Positions 36,779 to 50,412 are shown, numbered from the stretch's first letter. The stretch: 64,000 nucleotides of DNA from Paramecium tetraurelia (GCF_000165425.1 NW_001799100.1:434001-498000), one strand, 5' to 3'. Notes: generated by a model from the sequence alone, not told the origin. A program made the numbers and translations.

Positions 36779-37777
36779 ATGCTCTTAATGCTACTTTTTT
36801 TGCTTGTGCAATCTTAGATAAATGATTGCTAAATCCAATCAGAAGAATGTTCAGAAAACTATGATCCAGTTTGTGGGTTAAATATTGGCAACAGTACCAT
36901 CTAAACTTTTGTTAATAATTGTTATGCTTGTAAAGCAAGTTAGGTGGTTAAATATATAAAAGGAGATTGCTCAAAGCAAATAGATGATACCAAAACTGAG
37001 ACTCCATCCTTACCCAGTGAAGGTGATAATAGCACTATTATAACTGCACCTGGGAATTACACCGAGGTGATAGCTTGTGCAAATCCTAGACCCAGTATAT
37101 GCGATACTAGGTAAAAATCATTTAGTATTCTTTTAGTTTAAAATAAATCTGTGGACTCCTTGATTCTACAACTAAATGTACTGGATAAAATTGTTTGTAG
37201 TAATTCTCAAATTAGTGTTTGGGATGTAGAAATAGCTCAATTCATAGTTACTTCTTTGGAAATTGCTCGGATTACAAGTAATTTATTAAATTATAATTTA
37301 AGTCCTTAGACTCCAACTGTTATCTAGTGCAGCATAAAATCTCAAAAGAAATGTGAATTGAAGGAATAACTTACTGTTTGCGGCTTTTTAGATGAAACTG
37401 CTATATGTTATAATCCACCTTGTCTATAACCATTTGATAATTAATGTGAACCATGCCAATAAACTAATATTACATCATATTATATTGGAGACTGCAACCA
37501 ATATTAAAAATTGTTCACTAATCCTTCATAACAAGCTGATTCTTTTGTGGCCAATTATTAATATTGCCAGGCTTAAAGACCTTAACAATGTGATCAAGAT
37601 TATGTTCAAACCTGTGGTGTCTTAAAGTCTTGCCATGGAAGTGGATGCGAAAGAACCTATGATAATCCTTGCAGTGCTTGTCAAAACAGTGAAATTGAAG
37701 GGTACTATACTGGGGAATGTGTCAATAACTATGAGGCACTAATCTCAATGTTTATTATTGTTTTGTTTATATAATGA
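36779..37777 (+). CDS. Secreted Kazal-repeat protein, 315 aa
   Basis: ATG 36779 starts a signal peptide (MLLMLLFLLVQSQ). The first module reads CSENYDPVCGLN, then FVNNCYACKASQVVKYIKGDC, a full Kazal serine-protease-inhibitor pattern. Three looser copies follow, each with CG, a short Cys-rich loop, N-x-C-x-x-C and a Y-x-x-G-x-C end (QCLGC...YFFGNC, QCEPC...YYIGDC, PCSAC...YYTGEC). Between modules 1 and 2 is an acidic Ser/Thr/Pro linker. The C-terminus is hydrophobic (LISMFIIVLFIQ), suiting a GPI anchor. Introns of 26 and 25 nt leave exactly 316 codons. Probably a cell-surface or secreted protease inhibitor. Confidence 0.85.
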
Positions 37778-37804
37778 TAATAACTAATTAAATAAATATA
37801 AAAA

Positions 37805-38671
37805 TCAATCTGAGAATAGATTATTATTAAGTTATTTCTATTTGATATACCAATTGTAAGATAAATGAGGATCAGATTTTTCATATTGTTTTATTAAAAG
37901 TTGAAGTGGAGGATTTGATATTTTAATTTCTTTGTATATATGGAAAATGAGACTGGTCTAATAATTTCTGAGTACATTAATTAGTAAATGAGATGACTCC
38001 TTTTAGATTAATTTGTTTAATTTATTACTCAATAATTATTCGAATACCATTTCCCCAACATACATTACTAACTCTATTATTAATTCGCCTGATTCCTTAT
38101 ACAATAATTAAAATTGTGGGGTTTCAAATTCTAGACAGGATAGAAATTGCATCAATTAAAAATACTTTGTAGTGTATTTTGTCATCATCTTTAACTGGTT
38201 TTCATTAGCCTTTTCAGTATTATTAAGTAGACAATGTATAGAATAGACAGTATTTCTATGATATTCATTTTTAAGATTTAACTAATCCATTCCTAATTGA
38301 ATGAACTTTTATTTAACCTAATCAGTTGTTGATACACTAGATGAAAAACCAAAGCAAGAGCATTTAGATTTGTTGCGAACTTAATAATAACTTTCATTTA
38401 ATCTAAATGCTTGGATTATTTCAGCAAAAGTTATCTACTAATATTGCTAAGTTTAATTTTATTGTTGTTTCTCTTGAATTGGAGATTCACTCTCTAATAT
38501 ACATAAAATATTTATTTTACGTTCAATTATGATCTCATTCAATTATCTCATATATTTTTCCTGATTCCAATCCAAGTCTTTATTCGGAGTATGCCACTCT
38601 GAGTGACTTTATCCAAAAATACTTGAAGAAACGTCTCTGGTTGTGGACGTTGGTGGTCTTTAGAAACTCAT
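37805..38671 (-). CDS. Unknown helical protein, 288 aa
   Basis: One intron-free frame of 289 codons, from the complement of 38669-38671 (MSFQRPPTSTTRDVSS) to TGA complementary to 37805-37807. After a Ser/Thr/Pro start comes a motif-like stretch, HTPNKDLDWNQEKYMRQLNE, then a mostly helical body with several Cys and a leucine-rich C-terminal half (LLIKQYEKSDPHLSYNWYIK). No family recognised. It lies 42 bp downstream of the giant golgin gene on the same strand and 27 bp from the convergent Kazal gene. Confidence 0.75.
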
Positions 38672-38713
38672 TTACAATTCAATTAAATATTATAAGTATT
38701 AATAGAGTAAACA

Positions 38714-41700
38714 TCATTTATCTTTGGATTTATCCCTTCTAAATATTCCAAAAACACTTTGGTTTTTCTTTTCAACACTCTGAAATAACTTGTTTACAAT
38801 CTGCTCATTATATTCTATTCTACAAATGCTCACTAGACTTTGATAAAATACTTTAATATCTTATTTATTCCTATAATAATATATAATATATACTCTTTTT
38901 AATAAGATTCGAAAAATTTAACTAATAAGGAAATTAAATGTTACGCCAGTGCACCATCTTTGCAATTCTAAATTTACTCATTCAACTACTTGATCTCCTC
39001 CTATTGATCACTTATTCTATTTCGCAAAGATTTGTTTTCCTCCTTAACCCTTTAGTTTTATTCCTATTTTATTTATCTATTTGATACCTCAAATCTCTAT
39101 TCATCTTTTAAATATGATTTTAAGTAAGACTTTAACTTTGAATTTTCAAGCTTCTCCTATTCCAATTCCTATCTTAATTTTGAGACTGTAGATCTTATAC
39201 TAAAGATGTCTTCCTCATCCAATGACTAACTTTATTTCATTATCATGCTCTTTATACTCAAATTCTCCTTGTTTTTTAATTACAATTGCAATTCTTAAAT
39301 GTCATTCTGATTCTTCATTATCTCTCCTTATAATTGTTCATATTCTACTAACTTTTCACAGACTATTCGCCATCTGTTAGCTTATCTTTCTTCTAAACTA
39401 TTTAAATCGATCATCCAATCTCTATCTTAAACAATTGCCTTCTCACACATATCTATATACATATATGTCCCTTTTTTTATATTCTACATCTCTTCATCCT
39501 TCTTAATTAATTTTTTCTCTAAATTTACTATTTCTAATTACAATTCGCTTTTGGCTCTACCTTATTCTTTATCTGCCTTTAATGTCTCTATTTCTTATCT
39601 TAATTATTTAATCAAATCTGATTCCTTCAGAGGTGATATCTCAATAAAGTCATCTAAGCTCTATAATTATTATCTCTTCAATTTGTCATTTTCATCATAC
39701 AATTATGCTATTTTGTCTTAAAGTACAATTATTTTTTAATTCTAATTAGAACTTGATTTCATCTAATTTTCAAAATTTTCACTTGCATTACCGCTTATTG
39801 CATATAGAACCGATACGCACTATTGTCTATCAGAAATTGAGTTATCTTATCTAAGTGATTTATTCTCATCGCAATTTATTTTTTCTTCTCCTTATTCAAT
39901 TTGCTGTCTATCATGCATCAAATCTTTATCTAAATTAGATTGACTTAAGAATTTTTGAAGTCTCTTGTTCTCATGCATTAATTATTGGTTTTTACTCATT
40001 TCATTGTTAAAATCATTCTAAATTTTATTAATCTCTGCTATCAAACTATTTTATTATTATTTTTCTTATTACACCTAAATTATTAACTAATTTTATTAAT
40101 CCTCAATGGCCTTTTAGTTTTCATATTATTTTTATTTTAATTGATCAATTTCTAATTAAAATTCTAATCTTATATTATTTACTTTCTAATTTAATTCTTC
40201 TTCAACCTATTTCTTCTTTTCTAAATTATCTTCTAACTGCTTTTTTATTTCTTCTTTTTCTTGATTCAGCTAAGCAATCTCTTATTTATATTATTCAATT
40301 TACTTTAATCCAGTTTAAGTTACTTCATTTAGTTGAATTTCAATCAACTATTTCTCCTTTAGAATACCATTAACTCCAGCCTCTTGATTAAGTCTTTATT
40401 TCTCCTTTTCGGCCAGAACATTTTAAAGTTAATTTGTTAACTCTTCTATTCTTTTTAAATTTGATCCTTCTTTTTCTTCAGACTCTGATAAATCATTTCT
40501 CAATTCAGAGATTTAGAATAATTGATTCTAATATAAAGCCTTTATGCTTTGAGTTTAATTGATATTTTCTTCTGATAATTCTCTCAATTAATTATTTTCA
40601 CTTTTTAGTACTTGTAGCTCATTTTAGCATTCATTTAATTTATCTTATAGTTGCTTAACTTATTAAAGCAATAGATCATTATCTCTTTAAGATTGCTCAA
40701 GCTTTTTCTACTTATTAAGGTTCAAGTCCTCTGAAACCTGTTATTCTTACCATAACTAATTATTGATTTCAAATAATTTTTTTTCTTAATCAACATTTAT
40801 GATTATTTATTTTTTAAGAGCCTCTTCTTAAGTTAAAATTAGTAGAGATTATTATTAAATTTAATGTTCCTATTATTAGATTGATAGTTTATATTAAGTA
40901 TTTTGTTCATTTAGGTTTGTCCATTTATTTTCCGATTAGTGTAATATAGTAACAAGATTTTCATTTTAAGACTTGACATCTTATAATTAGTTTTTATATT
41001 AGATGATTGCTTATTCAAATTATTTTATTTAAGTTAATTAATTATTGATAATACTTTTTAGCTTATCATTATCATTTAGATGTTCGTTTGAAATTTATTT
41101 AGACTCATTTAATTATAAGGTTAAATTGTCGTTATTACTTGTCAATTGCTAGATTTATTAGCTTTTCTCATTAAAATATTGTTAGATTTATTTTTAATGA
41201 GAATCTTATAATTGCTTTATATTTTCTTACTCTTTCTATAACTGATCTTTAAGTTATTAGATTTTCACTTCTTAAGATGATGTAGCATTCTCTTTCTCCT
41301 CATTAAGGTTTTACTTTGTTAGCTATTGCTAAAGATTATTTTGTTTCTCTCTAATGAGCTAATCATTAGACTCATTAAGTAATAACTTTTCTCTTTCTAA
41401 ATTTATAATTTATTTTTCCAACTATGTTACTTTCAATGTATATTAGGATTATATATCTTAATTTTGTTTAATAGATACATTCAATTATTCATTTAATCCT
41501 ACTAGTTATTGGTCTTTAGTTGTTAAATTTTATTTTAATTGAATAATATCCTGTTCATATTTGATATTTTAATCTATCAAATTCTAAGCCTTTTAGATTT
41601 CTTTTTTTAAATCGTCCTATAACTTATGATAATCCTAATTAATTAAACTTAATTCTCTAGCCTTTTCTTGGGATTCATTTCTTATTTTAGCTAATTCAAA

Positions 41701-44700
41701 TTCCAATTCTAATATCTTTTTATTCATTAGCTCTTCATTTATCTCTAATTTTTAAATTTAAACAATATTATTTTAATTCTTTTCATTTAGATCTTAGTTG
41801 ACTTGCTCTATCAAATTTATTCTATTTTAAAATTCTTATTTATTATGTTATAAAGTTTGTGTCACTTCTTTTAATCTTGATTCATATTATTCTAATTGTG
41901 ATTATTAATCCAAAATTTTTACATTAAGATTTTATTCCTTTTCTCTTTAATTTTAAACAATTCCATCTAATTACAACTGTAAATTCTCCAATTCACTATG
42001 AAGTACTTTGAGTTGCTATTCTTTTTATTATAATAACTATTGTTTTTCAGAATTTTATTAATTCAAATCATGAATTAAGTTTTTTTCTTGCAACTATTAA
42101 CTTAAAATTTATTGTAATTAGTTTATTTCCAATTATAAGGTTTTTGTTGTCTAATTCGATTATTCAATATGATCACTCTACTCTTAAATTTAAATTTCAA
42201 TACATTGTAATTACTTCTCCTTTTATTCTAATTATGATTTTTATGATTTCAACTTTGTATTTTATTAATCTATAAATTGTGATTACTCCAAAAATTCATC
42301 TTATGCTTTACAATATTTCTCTTCGATTTACAATTTTGATTGTTATAAAAGTTTTAGCTCTTCTTAAAATTAAACAATTGATTATTCAGATTCTAAGATT
42401 TTAACTTAAGCATTATATATTTTACTTTGATATGACTATTCTATTGCAACAAATTTAGTTTCTAATTATTTCATGTCATATTTAAGAAGTTGTTATTCTT
42501 GAAGTAAGTTAACTTTGATTTATTATAATTCTTCAGCATGTATAATTTTGATTTCTTTGATAGCTGAATTAGTTTTTATAATTAAATTTTTAGATTTTGA
42601 CTTTAGATGATCGAACTATTCTTTTAAATTTTAAAGCTAATAGTCTTACTAGGAAATTTAAATTTGTTTTTCATTATTTATAGTTTTAAGGAATTGAATT
42701 TCTTTATTCTACTATTAAATAATTTATTCATTTTCTGTTAAAGTGATTTATTCTTCCTGATTCGTTTGAAGTTGAATTCTTAATTCAGCTATTTAAGTAG
42801 ATAATTGATCATTTATTGATTTTACCTATTATATTTCTTTTTTATATAGTTCTATCTAATCTATGGCTGATTATTTTTCTATCACTAACTTTTTTGTATA
42901 TTCATCATTTTATTATTAAATTTAAGTCTATTCTTCTCTCAAAGTTTCTATCTTTTCATGCAATTAAGTCAATTGTAAATTAAGTTCATTGATTTCTTGT
43001 TCATTTTTAGCATTTATAGATTATAATTGCTAAAGTTCTTCATTTTGTTTCTCCAAATCTACTTCTTTTTCTTATATTAGCCTGTTTTTCTAAATGATGT
43101 TTTCTTCCTATTATTTATTTAACTAAATGATTTGTTTAATTTAAGTGTTAGGACTCATTTATACAATTGAAGACAATGATGAATTAATTGATTGTTCTTG
43201 TTAAATTTCATCTATAATATAATTTTAATTTGTAGGCGTTCTTAAAGCGTCAAAATTAAAGCTATTATGAGAAATATCATAAGAGACTCCTTCCAATTTA
43301 ATTATTTAAACTTCTTATTAATTTTTAGATTGTTAATGATATGCATTCAATTCATTTATCAATTATTCAAAATATTATTGTTTCTCTAACAAATCTCTTA
43401 CTTAGGAGTTAAGATGTTGAATTTCTTCATTTCTTGATTAAACTAACTTAATTTATGACTCTAACTAATGTTAAAGATTGGAAATTTCAATATCCAATAT
43501 AGAAATTTTATCATTTAATTCTGAGATTTATTGATCTCTATTTTAAATCTCTTCATTCTACAAAATCTTTATAATAGAATCCTTTCTACTCGATTATGTA
43601 GGAGACGCTATTTGGGTTGTAAATTTACATTGGTCTTCTTTTTCCTAACTTAAATACTTAATCTAATTTTTTAGATGATCAATTTAGATCTCGTAATCTT
43701 TTATTATAATTTATTGCTACTGAATATCCTACTGCAATTCTTAATTATAACTAATTAGTTGTTATATTTAAGCATTATTTTAATTAAGAGTTTCAATATA
43801 TGATTAATCCTCCTTTGAGAATGACTTCCTCTCTTTGAGATCATCTATTTTTTCAATATTTAGAATTTTGCACATTTAAGTAATAAATTATTTTTGCTAG
43901 TCGTTATCATCACATAATTATTAAATTGTTTATTGTGACTCTTCAATTTGCTGACAATAGTGCTAAATTAGCTCTTAATTTTTTTCATCTTTCTTTATTA
44001 ACAAATTAAGTCTATTTAAAAATTACTCTGATATATTATCTAGAGTAGAATGAATCTTTTAGAGATCAATTTAATTATTGTTATTGTGGTTTAATATCTA
44101 TCTCACAGGTGATGAATTCTTAGACATTCCTCGCATGGGGCTTGATGCTAAACTGGAAGTAGATTTTAGATTTTGCAAGAGTTTCTGTTTGATGACAAGA
44201 TTTAAATTATCAATTAAGTTTTCAAGAACTTAATTTAGGTTTTCCTTACTTTTTAAGTTTTCTATGATTTACAAATATTCACTCAATTAATTTTATATTG
44301 AATTTTAGTTATTAATTAATTCTTGCTAAATTTGTTTATGTTGTTATTATTGCTATTTGAGTTGCTAATTAAATTGTATTTTATTATCTTCTACTAATTG
44401 CTAATACTTCTTAACTTCTAATTAAAATTTTTAAATGGTATTTGTCATTTAGATTTGGGACTTTTTATGCTCAATTTCTTACTCATCAAATTATTGTTGT
44501 AATTAAGCTTATTCAGTATACATATTTTCCAATTGAGCATTGAGTTCATTAATTTCTTAGCGTAAATCATTGATTGTATTTTTATATTTTATTTAATCAT
44601 CCTCATCTTACTGTAAAGATTTAACTTTTTCGCATTTAATCATTTTAATTTCCTAAAACAATTAGTTCTCCTTTTCTTATTGCTTAGCAATAATTGTTTC

Positions 44701-45915
44701 ATTCTGCTCTAATATCTTATTCTATTCAATAATCTACTATTAAAGGATATCTATCTATTATGATTATTTTTTAATGCAATCATTTAAAGAGTTTATAGTC
44801 TCCTAATTTTGTAGTTATTAATTAAGATTCTTCACATCCATTTTTAAGGAATCAATTTGTGAATTCTTTTGCTCTATTTACTTTTTGTATTTTTCAAGTT
44901 TGTTACTTTACTTAGTCGACTCTTCCTCTTTTTGCTTTATTTCCTTTTATACATTGCTGTTCTATTTTATAATTTCTTTAATATTATATGAAAGCTGATA
45001 AATGGAATCTTCACAAGTGTAGGCTGGTTTAATTTAATCGAAAATAAGTTAATTGAGCCTATTAATTTATATCATAACAGATTCGTATTTAGTTACTATT
45101 TTTTAGTATTCTTTAGATAAATTATTCTGTTATAAGGAATTATCAGGTAATTTGAGTTGATATTTTTATTTTTCTTTGGCTATAAATGTTAAAATGTTTT
45201 TAACCTCGTCTATCTTCTCTTTAGATTCCTATTTCTTAAGTAACTTTTACAAAATATCCCTCATTTTTTGTTCTTTGCTTTCTAATTCTTGCAATTTTGA
45301 TTGTTTCAGATATAATATGCTATTTATTACTTATTCAATTTATTTTATTTTGTCTTCTTGTTGAAATAATTGAGAATCGCTCTACTCTTTTAATTGGATC
45401 ATCTTATTATTCATATCATCCATTTGGCATTCAAATGTTTAACTAAGTTCTTCAATTTCTTAATCTTTAGTCTTTAAAATACTGTACAATTATTTCATAA
45501 TGGCTTTTCTCTCTTAGGCTTTCCTTTGGTATCCCTGCATTAATTTATTTAAGTTTTGATGATCGCTGTCAAATTTATCTACTTATTGGTTCTTATAAAT
45601 TTATAAGTCTTTTTATAGCTTGGCTATTTGATCGTTCAACATTTCAATTTGTTTTTTTTATTTTTCATTTTCACATCTTACATTCCATTCATTAGATTTA
45701 AATTAAGTTGTAATTTATTTTTATTCGCTTGCTTATTCATAATATGATGAAAAATTGCATCTTGATCTAGCTCGTAGTCACAATTAAGATCTAGAATGTG
45801 GGAATGATCTATAAAATTAATCACCTGTTCTTTATTGTTTATCTAAATATGTCGATACTTGATGAGATGGTGGAGATAATGAGGGAGCTTTTAGAGGTTA
45901 ATATAATTTCCTCAT
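38714..45915 (-). CDS. Giant coiled-coil golgin with GRIP-like C-terminus, 2385 aa
   Basis: I followed one minus-strand frame across about 6.5 kb without meeting a TGA. Only two introns are needed, 21 nt near the start and 23 nt near the end; removing them leaves exactly 2386 codons. A Ser/Pro-rich N-terminus (LKAPSLSPPSHQ) precedes about 2200 residues of Gln/Asn/Lys/Glu/Leu coiled coil. The last 70 residues (AQHLISLLVKFFESY, IKVFYQSLVSICRIEYNEQ, SVFGIF) match the GRIP-domain pattern, ending in the aromatic-F-G that follows it in golgins. GRIP golgins bind Arl1 at the trans-Golgi and tether vesicles. The GRIP call is by eye; the usual tyrosine of its first helix is His here. Confidence 0.8.
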
Positions 45916-46086
45916 TTAATTAATAATCCATAATTCAAATTATTTTTACTTATAACATAAAGAAATATAATTAAGATACTAGATTTTTGTAGACAGCCTT
46001 CAAAATACAATTAACCTATGATTATTCATTAAATTTATTGTTGTTTAATAGTTATAATAAAATGTAAATTTGTACCTCATTTTCAA

Positions 46087-47048
46087 TCATATACCTAATT
46101 CTCCCAATTTAAAGAAGTATATCTATACAAATGAAGCACTACTCAATTGAATAGGGTTATTCTTAAATATGGTCGAATTAGAATCCTACAAAATATGACT
46201 ATTCTCTCGAGCAATTTGAGTAAATTGATTTATTAAATTTCTACCAAATTATATAGATTCTTAATTGTGTTTTGATTAACTTTTGAATTCGAATGCTGCC
46301 TTTTCTGGATGAAAAGCTAATGAAAAAATTGGATATTCTCTGGCTTCAGCTGCAGCTATTGAAACAACTTCTTATGAATCTTTAACTAAAGCAACAATCT
46401 TAAAGAAATCGTTTAGCTGTGAATGGGTATCATAATATGAAGGCAAAACCGCCCAATCAGTATTAAAATAAACTAGGATTATATTATATCTATACCTTAT
46501 TCTTTTGTCTCAATTGATTTGAAAATTGATTCTTTTAAATCTATAAAGATTGTGCTATATTTGTCTTTAAATAATAATTTCTTGTTTACAGTCTCCATTC
46601 CTGAAGCTGGAGTTAATACATCATAATCTTTATTAGATAAAATAAAATGTAAAGTCTAATGTCCTAAACAGATTGCAAATAAAGGGAATGTATCACCTTA
46701 CTAATTAGCTTTAAGAACTTTATTTAATAGATGTGTCACTGTTTATAAATATTTAGAAGGCCCTTACTCCGTTTCTAACTCCAAAGTGCCTCCAGTAAGT
46801 AACAATCCATTAATCTATGAAAAGTATTTATCTAGGGTAGCTTCATCTGCCTCATAAGGGATTGGCATAACTCTTGCGCCAGATGATTCTACGTATTTCA
46901 CATATGAAGCAGCGATATATGAATATTATGAAGATGGGTAGTCTTAATAATCTTCATCCGATGGTATTGTTAAGATCCCTATAACAGGATTTAAGTTAAG
47001 TGAGTGATGAATTCCTATTAGGAGAACGAAGAATAAAATAATTTTCAT
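46087..47048 (-). CDS. GGH: Gamma-glutamyl hydrolase, secreted/lysosomal, 312 aa
   Basis: This enzyme trims gamma-linked polyglutamate from folates, usually in lysosomes. A signal peptide (MKIILFFVLLIGIHHS) is followed by PVIGILTIPSDE, SYVKYVESSGARVMPIPYE, LLLTGG, and LFAICLGHQTLHF, which carries the nucleophile Cys of the class I glutamine-amidotransferase fold. The catalytic His is in FSLAFHPEKAAFE. One 23-nt intron (near 46470) leaves exactly 313 codons from the complement of 47046-47048 to 46087. Length matches the family (about 310-320). Folate salvage from food vacuoles would suit a bacterivorous ciliate, by inference. Confidence 0.94.
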
Positions 47049-47146
47049 GTAATATTTTATAATTATTTAATCATTTTCTTAAAATTCGGAGTTTTGAGAA
47101 ACTCTAGTTATTATAAAGTATAATAAGCTTCTTAAAATTTATTTCT

Positions 47147-47629
47147 ATGTCTAATCTACAAAATCAATTAATAAAGAAATATCATAAGAAAAAACACTAA
47201 TTCTATATCGTTGTTCAAAACTATGCTTAAGTTAAGAGAAAGCATGTATAAAATACTAATATAGTTATTTAGTTTACTAGTCAAGGAATTATGAATGATG
47301 AAAATGATACAATGAAGAAGTATTTTATAATTAGCCCTTTATAATAGAATATCTTATAAGAATTCCTTTAAGCTTGTAATTATGATCGTGTTCTGTTTAA
47401 TGAGGGATAAGTTTTCTTTATTAAATTATTTAAATTATTGCTAGAATTGTTAAAATTGATTTTAGATTTAGAGATTTAACTCTTGTTATTCCACAATTAA
47501 GTTGTCTACAATTGTTTTATTTTTTTTCAACTCTTAATAACTTAAATTAATTTGATTTTATATGTTCCATATTTCCTATTTCAAATTTTACAAATATTCT
47601 TAACTTTAATTTCTATTTATAAATTTTGA
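47147..47629 (+). CDS. Small unknown protein, 160 aa
   Basis: An intron-free frame of 161 codons under the ciliate code. The first half is polar and basic (MSNLQNQLIKKYHKKKHQ, then GIMNDENDTMKKYF). The second half is very hydrophobic and Leu/Ile/Phe-rich, which may be membrane helices or simply AT-rich noncoding sequence read through. It lies 98 bp from the divergent gamma-glutamyl hydrolase gene. Coding status is plausible for the first half; the true 3' end may differ. Confidence 0.4.
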
Positions 47630-48803
47630 ATTACATTTATAAAATCATCACTTCATAGAGATTATTTAAATCTTCCAATAGAGATAACTATATGATGTAT
47701 TTGTTTTCTATTACTTTTTGAGCACAAAATATATTAACCATCAGATAAAATTAGGTATAAGTAATCCATTATTCTTCTGGGTCATCTTACAGTCGATAGA
47801 TTTAAGTGAAACAAGAGTATACTTAATGGCCCAATTATTAATGGTTGATACAATAATTAATACTATCTTATTGGATACAGGATGGCAAATCCGATTAGGC
47901 TTTATTTATTTGTAAAATAATTTAAATTAGATAAAATAACATTATTAAATAATGAAAAAATTATGATTATTACATCCTGTCTTGAATTTTAAATATTTAT
48001 TCTATAAAATTCACAATTATTAAATATAAATAAGCATTCAATTCTAATATTCATTTCTATTAACAAAATGTAAAGAAGAATCAGAATGAAACTTAAATTT
48101 ACCATTTTTGTAGATTACATATAAATTAAGTTCAAAATATCTCGCATTAAATTTTATTAATACTATTTCAAATGGAATTATTTAGACTAATATATTTTAC
48201 AACCAAATAGTGAACCATACTTAAAATATAATAAATAAATGGATAAGATAGTAAATATGCCTTATCTATTTGAAGGGGATTTCTAATATCAATTATTATA
48301 TTTTTTAATGGAAAACATTAATCTATTGCTTTTGGTTCTACTTTCTAATAATTAAATTAGAATGTTTTTCTCTACTTTAATAATATATATGTCTTATAAA
48401 CTTTTAAAATGTTACTACTTATTTCTAAATTTGAACCAAAAAGGAAGAAGGAAGTATAAAACTTTCTAATTTTGATATCCTATAATGATAATGAAGTATT
48501 ACTAAATTAATTATTGGTACTAATCCATAATCTACATTATATTTCATAATATTAAGAATAAAATAATTCTATAAATTTTTTGAATAAAAGTTATAAATTT
48601 AGAATATAAAATAATATCGGATCTTTTTATTCAAGGATCAATTTTATAATTCAGAGTATTATTTTAAGGGTTTAATCAATGATCAATAGTTAAATACTAC
48701 TTCATAACTATTTTAATCCTTTTTATATAATGAAATCTAAATAAGTTTATTTTACAAAATTATGATATAAAGTACAAGAGTACGTTCCAATTTTCATAAG
48801 TAA
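47630..48803. other. 1.2-kb gene-poor stretch
   Basis: The longest gap in the window. A 65-codon standard-code ORF sits at 47718-47915 but has no good start context, no homology I can see and no introns that extend it. The rest (47930-48800) is AT-rich with frequent TGAs on both strands. No repeat or RNA gene is recognised. Confidence 0.45.
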
Positions 48804-50386
48804 ATGGAAAAATTAAAAGGATTATTGGTTTCCACTCACACAATATCCCCTATTGAGGCAGATCAACCACTTAGAAAAACTTAAACTCCTTTAATTGGAT
48901 AATTATAACAATCCATCTAATTTAGCGATGAGGAGGAATAGAGTGAAAATATCAATGAAATTGATGTGAAATCAACCAATTTTAATGATGAGTTTGTTTT
49001 AGGAAGAAAATTGGGAGAGGGTACTCATGGAATCGTAAAACTATGTTGGAAGAAGGACAATCCAAATATGTTATTTGCTGTAAAAATAATTAAAACAATT
49101 GACGAAGAGCAATTGGAAATAGTCAGATAAACATTCATAAATTCGACAATCATCAAAAGTCCTTACATAGCAAAATGTTACAAACTATATATTGATATCA
49201 ATGTAATTTATATGTTAATGGAATATGTACCATATGCAAATTTATAAACTATTTTACAAGAGAGAACAAAGCTAAAAGAGCAAGAGGTATAAAAAATCGC
49301 AAATGCATTATTAAAAAGTGTGAGATGTTTACACAGCGGTGGAATATGTCATAGAGATATAAAACCAGATAATATTATGATCGATTAGAAGTATTTCAAT
49401 AGTTATTCAAAGTGATTTTTCAGTTAAATTAATAGATTTTGGTGTTTCTAGAAGATTTGTATCATATAATAATAGCACCTTTCGATATATAAGAAAGGCG
49501 ATGTTGACTGTAACTGGCAATCTTCATTATCGAGCACCTGAGATTATGTTTAGTCAATCTTATGGTTATAATCAACAGATTGATTTATGGGCTATAGGTG
49601 TTACACTATATCAATCTCTAACAGGATCTTTGCCATTTATTTCTGATAATACTGCTGAAATCATAGCATTGCTATCTGATAGGTATGTATTCAATTTGAT
49701 TATATTAAATTAGCAATTCACTGTAAGAAGCATTCCAATAAGAGTCATTCTTAAAATTATCAAGCAGTTGCAGAGATCTAATCAAAAGACTCCTAATGTG
49801 GAATCCTCTTAAAAGATTAACTGCTTCTGAGGCATTAAAACACATATGGATTCCAAATGCTTAAACTCCCAAGAAACCCTTGATAAAGTGGATCACAAAG
49901 GATGACATAGATACAAGTAGAATAAGTTAAAATAGTGATATTTTGAATAAGTCTTTAATCAATAGTGCCGAAATTTTGAATTAAGAGTTACAGAACACCT
50001 TAATTATAAGCAAACAAATTGATTCCATTTTGGAAAGCTCGTAAGGATCAAAAAAGAGCTTGCGATTCTCAATTAAAATAAAATAAGAGAAAGATGGTCA
50101 AGATTTCAAATCTAAGCTAAAATAATTTAAATTAGAATCATCCACCAATATATATAGTAGAAAAAATCAAAGTCAAACAAATGTAATATAATTAGTAGGA
50201 GCCTGGAATGAAAAAAAAAGAAATTCTATTAAATTGGAGGAAGATGATGATATTTTTGGCATAAAGGTCTGTCGCAGTCATCATTCTCTAACATAATTTG
50301 AAGATCCATTGTAAATAGAGTAATAAACTTAAAAGAACTCATTGGATCCTAAACTCTTGCAAGAGATCTCTAAATATAATTTGTGA
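48804..50386 (+). CDS. Serine/threonine protein kinase, 509 aa
   Basis: Two introns (22 nt near 49390; 31 nt near 49683) leave exactly 510 codons, ATG 48804 to TGA 50384-50386. After a 55-residue Gln/Glu-rich leader the kinase domain shows GEGTHGIVKLCWK, FAVKIIK, LMEYVPYANLQ, HRDIKPDNIM, IDFGVSRRF, GNLHYRAPEIM, QIDLWAIGVTLYQSLTGSLPF and NPLKRLTASEAL. All catalytic residues are there. A long activation-segment insert lies between DFG and the APE motif (FVSYNNSTFRYIRK). The 190-residue tail is Ser/Lys/Gln-rich. CAMK or related group by pattern; substrate unknown. Confidence 0.88.
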
Positions 50387-50412
50387 TTTAATATATATAC
50401 TTTATCATAATA

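Noticed and set aside
37805-38808. An upstream exon for the 288-aa gene starting at 38808
   Set aside because: That sequence reads better as the C-terminus of the golgin after a 23-nt intron, and the 288-aa gene has a clean intron-free start at 38671.
47718-47915. 65-codon ORF containing the tripeptide context LLDTG, which recalls aspartic proteases
   Set aside because: One short motif in AT-rich DNA is expected by chance; there is no flap or second motif, no neighbouring element genes and no terminal repeats.
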